From: Apis mellifera
Lineage: Eukaryota > Arthropoda > Insecta > Hymenoptera > Apidae
Reading direction: 5' to 3'
DNA length: 64,000 nt
Assembly: GCF_003254395.2 (NCBI RefSeq)
Contig: NC_037638.1
Coordinates: 20,678,202-20,742,201 of the forward strand
Under the pieces are notes generated by a model. That model worked only from the letters and a program-made list of their open reading frames with translations. It had not been told where the DNA came from and ran no database searches. The position numbers and the translations under genes are program-made. The first letter of the stretch is position 1. Each line of letters begins with the position of its first letter. Shown here in pieces: positions 53,849 to 64,000 of this stretch.

Positions 53849-54049
53849 TTAAGTATTCCAATATAATTTATTTTTCGTTCGAGGGCCGAACCCGTACCGC
53901 TTAATTTTCTCTGTACAAGAAATACATTGATCGACGATGTTAATTAAATCTCGTTCGGCGAAAGGTTTCACGAATTCACGTTTTCTCCATTCCCACGGTC
54001 GATCGTCGGGATATAAATCAAGTAATTCAACCAAGTCAGGTTGTTCGCG
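53849..54049 (-). CDS. Possible unassigned terminal exon
   Basis: Sixty-six codons and a TAA preceded by a good acceptor (AATCCTGTTTCCAG) with a long pyrimidine-rich stretch further upstream. The peptide is charged and balanced (REQPDLVELLDLYPDDRPW, then FAERDLINIVDQCISC and a basic tail ending KNKLYWNT), unlike low-complexity frames nearby. I do not recognise the family. An overlapping open frame upstream (54050-54248) cannot be joined in phase with the obvious GTAATC donor. An AATAAA lies within the last codons but is not well placed as a polyadenylation signal. Confidence 0.32.
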   Translation of the reverse strand, partial: REQPDLVELLDLYPDDRPWEWRKREFVKPFAERDLINIVDQCISCTEKIKRYGFGPRTKNKLYWNT

Positions 54050-54088
54050 CTGGAAACAGGATTTGCTCGTGATTGGTCGCATCGTGGA

Positions 54089-54098
54089 GGGGGGGGGG
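54089..54098. repeat. G10 homopolymer
   Basis: Ten consecutive G on the plus strand, just upstream (minus sense) of the possible terminal exon at 53849-54049. Confidence 0.95.
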
Positions 54099-54249
54099 CG
54101 TAAGAGATCGGCAGGAAAGAGGAGGAAGAACAGCGCAAAGCTCTCTCAGATTACTGTCAAACGTGTCGACCAGTTTGGACGTAGAGAAATTGTCCCTCGA
54201 AGAGTCTGACGTTTCATTTTCAGAAGCTGGCATTTCACCCGCACGCATC

Positions 54250-57200
54250 CGCCATTTGTATTCCGCGGTTTCGCGACAATATTTTACCGCGATTGCTTAA
54301 TTCTTTTGTTTGCAACGCGCCCAACCATCATTTTCCTCGGTTCCTTCTTTTCAGTTCATTCCCCTTTCCCCCTTTTTCGTTCTATATTTTTATCGAAAGA
54401 TTTTTAATCATCGTGGATCCCCTTTCGAACGAAACGAAACGAAAATTTTCTCTTAAAAATAAAAGGAAATCGTTCGGATTTTCCCTTAGTTTCTAATTAG
54501 TTGCAACTAAAAAGAAATAGACTTTTTACACGTGTTACGATTCCGTTCGTGAACTTTTAACGTGGTGCTTTTGTTAACTACCCGCCAGAAACGAAACTGA
54601 CTTCCAGCATCCGTAGAACACGACTATCTATCAAGCAAGAAACTTATTTACGACAGCCGGTATATCGTTCTTCTTCTTTCCTTCCCAACGATTCATTTTT
54701 GTCAAGCAGAGACCGATTTTCATTTCCTCCTCGCGTTTTCCAATGCTCGCGTTGCAAACCTATCGATGAGCCATCCTATCGATCTCACATAAAAACAATA
54801 TATATATATATATATATATCCTAGACAAAAAACGAGATAGAAACACCGATAATCACAAAAATTCTCTTCTTCTAGTTTCAAATTATCCCTCTCCCTTCTC
54901 CCAAATTCTCCTCATAAAATTTACATTCATCCCAAATAACGACAATCACCTTTCTCGCCCGAGTTTCTAAAAATTTTCGAGAGAAATTCTTCTTCCATGT
55001 CAATCGTCGAATCACTTGGATTCGTCCAATTCGATCTACACGAAGCTTAAATCTCGTTAAAGGATCTCGGGTGCGTTCCAATAACAACGGTGTTATTCTT
55101 CGTTTCCTCCTCCACCCCCTCGCCATCGAAATTGATAGGAGGTGGCGAGTGTCGCGCCGCGGTTTAATAGACAGCCGCATAAAGAGGAAGAGAGAATTGC
55201 AGGGGGAGACGGAAGGGGGAGGAGGATATATCGAATCGCAACGCTGATCAAATTTTCCGCGCCCAGATGAGCCATTTGATCAGGGAGAGCAATGCTCAGG
55301 GAGAGCAACTCGCGGTAGACCACCGCGAACACAATCCGTCGCGTACAATGCGACGCGATGAGGCGGCGTCCTCCCTCTCATCCCTGTTGGTCTGTTGGCA
55401 TTATTAGCGAGCCGATATCGGCGAATGGAAATCTCTCCGCTATCCTCTCTCTGTCGCTGTGTGATCCCTTTCCGACATCCGGGGGAGGGAAAACGAGACG
55501 CGGAGAAAAAATCGGGAAGGCGAGCGCATCGGTGTTCGAAAGAAAATAGATGTTTCGGTGTTTTTTTCCTTTTTTTTTTCCCCACTATTGTTGTCGGGGT
55601 TTTCGATTACTTTCGCGGCTTGGAAATGATACCGTGTTTTGGATATTTGGGAATTGGAAATTCCGATGGATTTGATTATCGTCGACATTTTTTTTCTGAT
55701 ACGAGCCGATCGTTTTCTAGAAATAATCGAGAAATTTAATAAATTTGACGAGTTCGAGTGATGTATTATATTTAATCAACTTTATTATTTATTTAGGGGA
55801 ATAGGATTAATTTTAACCGCGCTGGAAAAAGAAAAGTTAAATTTAACGAGAGGGGAAATTCTATAGCAATAATTAGAAGGAGGGTTGATGACACGATATA
55901 TATGGGGAACACCGAAAGGGGAAATTATTCAACTTCGAAGAAACGTGACGCTTAACGAACAACGTTAATCGGCGTATAAGTTGCCATCAAAGTGTCGCCA
56001 GCAGGTGGGTTACGCCGTGGCGGCAAAGCTCGGCAAAGTTTCGCGAAGGAACGAAGTCGCCGACGTCATTTTACGTAAATCCATCGGTCGAGCGCGGGCT
56101 TGTTTCGTCCCTCCCTGAGTCTGTCAACGCGATACTCTTTCTTCGACGAGCGATAAACTTCCGCGAGGAATGCCTCTTCTCGGAGGGGGGGGGGGGGAGA
56201 GGGTGCGCGACTCCTGTTCAAACTAACTCTGTAATTGAAGTTTCAAGAATTTCAACGACAACCGACTTCAAAGGGCGTGCGCTACCCAGAGATTTGTAAA
56301 CTGCTCGAATCGTGGTAACGCATTGGATAGGAGAAATAATCGTCTTCGACATTTAACTTGTAAAGAGGAAAGTTTGGTATGGAATTTTGATATTAAAATT
56401 GAAATTGGGAATATATCGTTTTATTAAATTACACGATATATACTCGTCGTACAGTTCGAAATGCTTTAAATATTCGTTCAAATAACTGGAGTCTCGCGTC
56501 GTAAAAAGAAAAAAAAGAAAAAAAGGATCTCAGAACGTGTTGTAGCAAAAGCACAGCAGTTGTTAAAAAACTTCATTATTTGAAATCATCGGAACGAATC
56601 GTGTAACTTTTTTTACGAGTTTCAACGTGGAAAATCGTATCGTAAAACCTGGTGAAAGTACAAATTTCGCGCAAAGAAACTTATGCAAATGCAATCGGGA
56701 TAATTTCGCATTTTGATCTTTTGATGAACGAACGAGAACTTAAAGGCGAGGAAAAAAAAACTTTGCAATTACCATTTCTATACTATAACGAAGGCTTGAG
56801 CCTACGCGAGAAAAATCTTCGAGAGATCAATCGTTCAAGAAACGTCATTAACCCAAAAAACGAGATCACCAAAGTATAATGCAAACGCTAATCCAATAAT
56901 CCGTAAATCCCCGCTTCCAAACTCGAGCTATCAAAACTACCCACCCTTCAACAAGAGCATCATGGACCAGGATCACGTAATTGGTCCACCTTGCCGCGTA
57001 TCCGATTACCAGCTCTAATTTACGACCGCGTATTTTTCATTGCGACAACTCCAACCAATTCGGCTCACCGTTGCGATAATAGAGCGCCCACTCGCGCGCA
57101 CTTATATCGTCGAAATCAAATGGGGTGTCTAACGACTGCCTGGGGACGTGTATCCGACGACGGTCTCTTTCGATGAGAGTAGAGCGAACTAGACGCTTTT

Positions 57201-58917
57201 TTTACCAGCTGTCAAGTTGACACGAGAATCTAATTTTGTAAAATAATGAAGAATACATGTGATTTCTTTTTTTTTCGTTTCATTGCGCTGTCTCGTTTTT
57301 TTCAAGGGATGGATTTTTGCATAAATTTTGGAAAATGGACAAAGTCTCGACGCATTGGAGGAAATAACGAGACGAGTGTTGGGATAATAGGGCGGCGCCG
57401 ATAATCTGTTGCGCTGGTGGTGACATTTATAGGAACAATAATTGGTATATTTATCGAGGTTGGCGCGCCTCCGCCATGGATAATATAAATATTAAAACGC
57501 TCGTCGTAATTTACATATCGTCGGCAATCGGCGGCCTATTGTTCGCCGTACAAAAATCGCACGCGAAATTATTCGCCGATATCCTCGTCTTCCACCCTTT
57601 GGAATTTATTACGCAGGATTTCGTTTGACTTTTTGAAAAAACAAAAATTGTCGAGATGAATGGATACCTTTGATTATTGGAATAAAATAATTCTTCGAAT
57701 CATCATGGAAAATGAAATCTAAATAAATAAATCCTTTTTTTATTGTCTCCCTGAAAAAATTTATTCAGACGATTTCGCATTTGTATCATCTTGTTGAAGT
57801 ATATAATTGCGACTACATAATCGCGTATTATTTGGTGGAAAATCGGGAAAACGAGTGTCGTATCGCAATATCGTCTCGTGCAATATCGATTGGCCGCGTA
57901 GTTCGGCTGTCATGTTTGCTCGTTGTAATTTCGCAAATGGTCAAATACAGGTCGCGAACTCGTGACATAAGTGTTTAGGGGAACGACGTCGTGCGTTTGA
58001 CACCTCGTACATGCTTATCTCCGTTTCACGATCATCCCGGAACGAACGGAAGTTAACGGAACAAGCATCCGAACACCATGCACAGACTACTTGAATGCTA
58101 CGCGTTAAGCAATCAGCTCGCAGATTATTAAGCAGTAACTCGAGTTATTTAGGCAATTCTCCCCCGGTTGTCGTATTATTTCGACGCTGAATACTCGCTC
58201 GTCCCGGAAATATAGTAACCGCGCATATTATTATGCAAGCGATTCCTCTCTCGTTACATGATTAAGAAAAAAACATGGTTGCGTACGATCGTCTTAAATT
58301 TATCGGCATTAAAAAAAAAAAGAACGGAAGTTGAACAAATGATCGAACGAACGATGATCACATCTCGCATATCGGAGCAATAAATCGGAAAGTTTAATCA
58401 GAGAAATAAAATTCGATATCCCGAATATGAATAATAATCAAGCGCAATTTTCCTCGTTCATTATTATAACGACAATCAACCCTCCCGTTCGTTAAAACGC
58501 CAATTGCAGGGTGTTGTGTCAGACGCTTGAAAATTGCGCCTCGTCCTCCCTCCCCTGAACGAGGATGGAACCAGTAGAGAAGGAGGAGGAGGAGGACAGG
58601 GCGGAGGAAGAGTCGAGATTACAAATTAATCCGATTATCCCCCCGATAAAAGAGGAATAAACGAAATCAAACGGCGAAATCCCTCCAGGTATCGTCCCGA
58701 TTTTTTCCTCCCTCCCCATCCCCCCATCGTCGAATAATTCCACGATTCTTGTCCTCCAATTATGCCCGTGCTCGTTACCTCGAATTCGTTTCTTATTAAA
58801 CATCCCCCTCTCTCCGCCTTTCCTATCTTCTCACCCTCCCGTTCCTCGAGATCGCGCGGTTATTTCGACCCGAGTCGATATAATGAATGTCCAGCCGCGT
58901 CCAAGCAAACGCGTTAG
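54250..58917. other. Stretch with no firmly supported gene
   Basis: Contains an AT repeat near 54800-54818, GC-richer islands at 55080-55560 and 55980-56220, and one weak exon candidate at 57069-57135 (minus; acceptor CCCAGGCAG, donor ACG/GTGAGC, peptide SLDTPFDFDDISAREWALYY). None of this is confirmed by homology. Confidence 0.35.
56185..56197. repeat. G13 homopolymer
   Basis: Thirteen consecutive G, a potential G-quadruplex or assembly-sensitive site. Confidence 0.95.
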
Positions 58918-58959
58918 ATGGCGGCTGTCGACGAATCGTCCGGCCAATGTATTATCCAA
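58918..58959 (+). CDS. Possible first coding exon (14 codons)
   Basis: ATG in the context gttagATGG opens MAAVDESSGQCIIQ and ends at a consensus donor CAA/GTGAGT in phase 0. It sits in a GC-richer island, as first exons often do. Against it, an upstream ATG at 58883 opens another short frame over the same bases, and no downstream plus-strand exon could be matched. Speculative. Confidence 0.2.
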
Positions 58960-60919
58960 GTGAGTAACCTAGATCATGGGCTATCGAGCTCGTAATGTCA
59001 AGTACGGGGGGAGGGACATGGTAAGCAACAACGTCCGAGCCGAGTCGGATCGATATCGAGAAACACAGGGAAGGGGCGAGGGGACGGGGGAGTAACCTCA
59101 AACTACCCGAGGCTAGTGGCACTCTGGTCACCAGCACGGAAAACGGTCCAATTACAGATGACGCCTTTGACCGGGGCCGCGTGTTTAACTACGCGCCGCA
59201 GGAAAGGGGGAAAGGGAACAGCCTCGCCAAGGATCATCGTTAATGGATCGACCAGCGCGGCCAAGATTGCTCGTCCGCCTTCCTTCGCCCGGTGTGTGCA
59301 CGCGCGTGTAACTCGCGAGGAAATTTGGAACGTGTGTGACCGAGGATATCGAACTTGTAATTAACGTGTACAAGGAGTGATAAAAAGAGGGGGCGTGGAC
59401 AGATCGATCCGCGTATAAATATCGTAGAAAACGTAATTGTGATTCGCTTGATTGTTAATTTGATGGTGGTAATTAGGGGTAATTTTCTTTGTCACTCTGG
59501 AGGCAATTAGGAGACTCGTGAGGATTACGCTTGTAAGTAAACACGTACTTTGAGAGAAACAGGTACTTTATCCTGCGATGAGAGTTTATTGTACGGTGAG
59601 GTAGATGTGAGGAACATTGTGAAACGTTTTTTTTAGTGAAGAAATTGAATGGAACACGTGTTGCATCTTTATTTATTTCTTTTTTTTCAGATTCGTGGAG
59701 CATGCAGATTAGAGGGTTAAAATTGTTGTTTCGAGGATTCGTAGAGAATTAATACGGAGAGGGATTTAATGAGACGGAGAATGAACGTTATATTATCAAT
59801 ATAATAAAAGATATTTTGTCAAATTAGGTGGCCAAATTAGATTACGAATCAAGTAACGTTCAATGTAATTATCGTCATTTACGATTATAAATTTGAGATT
59901 ACAAATCACAAGTGGGACATGTAAAAATAACGTTAATTATAACAATTCGTTATTTTTTCGAAATAACGAAGTGCATTAAAAAAAAAAATAATCTCTATTA
60001 TGACAGGTAACATATTCAGATAAAAATATTGTGTTGACGAAAACGTTGTTTTCCCTGCATCGCAAAGGGAAGAATTTATTTTTCGCGTTAACAAACACAT
60101 TTGATCTTTATTCCGCTCTCTATTCCGTCGAATGAAATTATACACAAGCTGTTTAAAAACGTAACATCACGCCGAAAGAGCATCCCCCTATACGTTATTT
60201 CGTTGCATTGCGGTCGGGGAAAGAGAACGCACAAAACGTTTGCGTCGTTGCTGCATAATTCGAGTCCGACCTGTGTATAATTCACCTACTCGAGTCGTAT
60301 CCGGTATAAAAATTTCAGTTACGAGTCGAAAGAATTCGTCTACTCCTCGTTAAATAAGATTTTTACGCGGTGAATGCTCTTTTCTTTTTTTTTTTTTTTC
60401 TATTTGCGATTCTTAATTTAAATATTTAACCGGAGGGAAGAAAAAGAGATTCGAACGAGTTTGGAAAATAAAATTTAATTAAATTTGCAATCGGAATTTT
60501 TAAAAAGCACGACTTGTTTTAAGCGAAATAGAAGAGAAACGAGGAAAGTTTCAATATTGAACGATTTGGAAAGGGAATTGATATGACAAGTTCGATAAAG
60601 TACAAATGGAATAGTAATATTATCCAGACGTATAATCAGACGAGTGGTAAAGGCAGAAGTATGCAAGTAGCCAAGTGGAATAGGACAATCGTTGAATGAA
60701 TAAGTAGCATAAATCTCCATCGGCCCGACAACTAGAACAGGTCGATGTCGATTCGAGCAAATAGAACAGATCAGCCGTTTAGCCGACTGAAATGTGATCG
60801 GTTGGATTGACTATCTACAGAAATAAAATAGAAAGTATCTAGATAATAATCAGAAGTCTATAGACATTCGCACCTTTTACAAACATTAAAATATTATTAC
60901 AAAGATAGATATATTTCAC
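58960..60919. other. GC-richer island then AT-rich DNA, no supported gene
   Basis: A GC-rich patch at 58960-59350 holds several overlapping open frames on both strands, including a plus-strand one running 59025-59240 with a balanced peptide near VTSTENGPITDDAFDRG. No splice signals bound it convincingly. From 59400 on the DNA is AT-rich and featureless. Confidence 0.3.
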
Positions 60920-61226
60920 AAATATTTGTAAAACAAACAATAACAAAGTGATCACAATACGACATACAATATCCTAAAATTGAAAATGACATAATTTAGA
61001 AAAATTTAAATATGAGATGATCGGTATTTTGACAAAAGAAATTGGCGAATGACGAGATATCGCGCAAACATTTTATATTTTAGAAATATTTGTAAAACAA
61101 ACGATCGCACTACGACATACAATATCCTAAAATTGAAAATGACATAATTTAGAAAAATTTAAATATGAGATGATCGGTATTTTGACAAAAGAAATTGGCG
61201 AATGACGAGAAATCGCGCAAACATTT
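60920..61226 (+). repeat. Tandem duplication, period about 153 bases
   Basis: Copy 1 spans about 60920-61073 and copy 2 about 61084-61226. About 110 bases from GACATACAATATCC onwards (60961 and 61114) are identical apart from a base or so, offset by 153. The start of copy 2 has an 11-base deletion relative to copy 1. The near identity points to a recent duplication. Non-coding. Confidence 0.95.
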
Positions 61227-64000
61227 CTCGCGTGTTTTCTTCTTTCGATCTCCCGATTTCAACGCATAACCGCGAGAAAAAGGAAGAGGCACGAAGTATG
61301 GCACGAAGATTTCTGCTTGCCTCCGCGTTGGGAGAAATTCGAAGAAACTTAGTTTCGCCGTGAAGAAACGAGCCGCGTGAAAAACACATCGTGGATGCGG
61401 CTGCCGTTCCCCTGGGACCACTTCCGTATCCTTCTTGCCGGATAACCAGACGTACGCTCACCGGCGAAACAAATAGGTTGCGAACGTGTTGTACCCGCCG
61501 GTATGAAAAAGGACCAGTGAATCCTCATCCACCGATGCAAACTCCCACAGCGTATTTTCCACGGGTTCACGCGAAATTGGTTTACAATTAATGTTGACTC
61601 TATCCTTTTGGATACGCTATTTTTCGCCAGTTCATTTTCGTTCTCGAATTCTTCGTTTTTAAAAGGATAGATTCGTTTTTGTGAGGAACAGTGGAGAACT
61701 TTAACTCGAGGTTGATGCAATAGAAAATTATTGCGAACGATGAAACAACAAGTTTGCTTTATTCTTCTTCCTGATTACTTCCAGATAAATCTATTTCACT
61801 TCGAGGAAAGGATTAATGATATTAATATTATAAAGCAACGTTCTTTCGAAGCTCGCATCATTCGAGGAAGCAACAATTGATCCAGAAATTGGATAATATT
61901 CGAAAATTATTCACAACAATGCGCGTTATTCGATCTGGTCTATCCTCAAATTCCGTTATAATTTCAAGATGACAATTTACGATAATCTTAAGATATATTT
62001 TAAGGATACTTTGAAAGTTCGTATCTTTGACACTCTTTCCAGACCGAGTTTATCCGCGCGCGGAGATGCACGCGGATCCGCTGTCGCGACACTTCACAAA
62101 GAGCAGCGGAGCTAATTTAAAGTGCAAGAAACTATGAGGACCTTCTGGCTGCTGTTTACCCAAAGTCTTTGCAGATGGTGTGTCGACCGTATCTTTTCGA
62201 ATGCGGGCCCTTTGGAAGGATGCGCAACCATCCAGAAGAAACCGAGATTTCTCTTCCTTCTCTTCGGATCTTTAACGAATAATAATCTTCGCCGGAATAC
62301 CGGAAGAGTATTACTTATCCATTAAAGCATTGTGATCGTCAATTCCTTTTTCGAATAATCCAAATTCATGCCACGTTCGTTAGATGCAAGATTCGATCAA
62401 TTTTTGCATAATTAATTTAAAAAATTCGAAATGAAATTTTCAAGGCCAAATATAATTTTTTTCCCTGTAAAACGTTATCCAAGGAGAGAGAGGAAGATCG
62501 TTATTCAACTTGCCTAATTACGCTAAACGCCAGCAAGAAGATTTTTTATTCTGGTATCCTGTTGGTATGTAAACATACAGGTTTCCCTCTGTCAATCTTC
62601 TTTTATTCCATTTTCATCCCATTCGAAGTCGAATGAATCGAAAGTATGGAGAGTATCTTCGGTATTGACTTGCGGCCATTGATCGAGTTCAAAAAACCGG
62701 TACCGGTTCTCTCGGAAACGGACGAAACATTACACTCTTGCGCCCCCCGTTGATCCCCATTGGATGCCCATTGGATCCGTAACGGCGGCGCGACAGCGAT
62801 TTAAAAGGATTGAACGTGGAAGGGGCGCGAGCCCGATTTTAACAGATTCGAGTCGGCAACGTAATCGGTGGAACGATGCAAAAAAAATTCAATATCCCAA
62901 CAATGGAACGTGCGGCCGATCGATCGGCGTGCACGTATCGTAGGAAGTCGTGAGTCTAGTCGGATTTCCCTGTACAGGCGACGGTAACGCTTGTTTGCCG
63001 CTCGTCCAGGGAAAAAAACCAGGCCCGGAAGCAGAAAGTCACGATTTTCGTGTCCGCTATCGCCCGACATTTGTCCGTCCATGAATCGTCCACCCCCTTC
63101 CCTCTTTCATCCCCTCCTCTTTTGTCTCAATGACAATGAAAAGCAGAAACCGATTCGCGGGCTGACAATCGCGGCCATGATCAATAACCGTCACTATTTC
63201 CATTATAATGGAGTCGGAAATCGGTGAATCGGTTCATTCTGCGCGTTGTTTCGTGATTTCGATAACGAAAAACCACCGGGTCCCTAACAGAAGACGATAA
63301 ACCTCGTCGAGCTATGCGAGGTTCGATGTTTTTTTTTTTTTTTACAGGGGGTCGATTTATCCGTAGCTTTACAAATTCAAAAAAAATCAAGATCATTGAC
63401 GTTTAACATGATCGATTTATTTTAGCGAAGGTTGAAGATCATTCGCGGATCCATATTTGCGAGTTAACATCATCTAAAGATTTTTAAAAATTTTTACGAA
63501 CCTTGAGAGGATAATTTCTCCTTTCGAGGAAAATATTACTCGCATCCGTTGGCTCAGAAACAAGTCCAATCATATTTTTGAACGAAGAGATTAAGATTAA
63601 GGATCGGAGGGAGGAAGGGGAAGGGGACGATTCATGGACGAACGAAATGTCGAGCGATAGCGGACACGAAAAACTCGGGCGTATTATTAAGCGTTAAGCC
63701 TTTATCAAGATCTCTCTAATAAAGTTTCAAGCGTGCGATGTTTCAGAAAGCAGAGCACGGAATAAAAATAGAGATCCGAGAAAGGGCCGCCCCGAAATGT
63801 TCTCTCCCGACCTGTGCGGTGTTTTATTTACGTGGACGCGGGGGCGGTAAATAATAAACGGTGTGGCCTCGAGATTATCCTTCAACGAACACACCGATCG
63901 CGTACACGATATCTCACTATGCTTTTATTACATTATTCGACCGGTGAAGAAGGGAGGGGGAGGGGGAGCGAAAGAAATGCCTTTCTCTCGTTTCTCTTCG
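61227..64000. other. Stretch with no supported gene
   Basis: Mixed-composition DNA with GC-richer patches at 61380-61520 and 62700-63120. The open frames found are overlapping and low in coding character. No RNA gene, repeat family or splice-bounded exon could be supported. Confidence 0.35.

Noticed and set aside
55280..55739. Multiple overlapping frames in a GC-rich island
   Set aside because: They conflict on both strands, are Arg/Pro/Ser-rich, and lack splice or homology support.
1..64000. tRNA, rRNA and CRISPR signatures
   Set aside because: No T-loop/acceptor combination, ribosomal core sequence or regularly spaced repeat array was seen; short matches to GGTTCGA-like strings lacked cloverleaf context.

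Overview
This window looks like nuclear DNA of a hymenopteran insect, most probably a honeybee (Apis). It is strongly AT-rich, with dense microsatellites and short GC-richer islands, the recognisable exons are small and separated by kilobases of intron, and it carries a mariner copy whose termini look like those of Apis-type mariners. There are no bacterial-style gene clusters. Nearly all open reading frames are chance frames in non-coding DNA or low-complexity tracts.

Three protein-coding items are well supported, all on the minus strand. (1) The 5' part of a secreted trypsin-like serine protease: a signal-peptide exon at 8017-8107 and an exon at 3287-3470 with the zymogen junction (K/LVGG) and the catalytic-histidine block (LTAAHC). 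The splice phases agree across a 4.5 kb intron. The exons for the catalytic Asp and Ser were not found and probably lie beyond position 1. (2) The last two coding exons of an immunoglobulin-superfamily cell-surface protein, at 26760-26938 and 21876-22109. Together they encode one Ig domain with an atypical cysteine pattern and a short hydrophobic C-terminal tail. Upstream exons were not identified, so much of the window above 27 kb may be its intron. (3) A decayed, internally deleted mariner (40245-41167) with perfect 30-bp inverted termini and a TA duplication.

The most unusual structure is a roughly 1.07 kb imperfect palindrome at 36705-37777 with a duplicated right end. It has no coding capacity and each of its three terminal units carries a perfect CRE (TGACGTCA) and a CTCF-like AGATGGCGCC motif. 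Other structures are a 153-bp tandem duplication (60920-61226), a possible dispersed repeat with inverted motifs (43500-43910), and many simple repeats.

Several further open segments flanked by plausible splice sites are listed at low confidence as possible unassigned exons. The remaining DNA is best described as intronic or intergenic.
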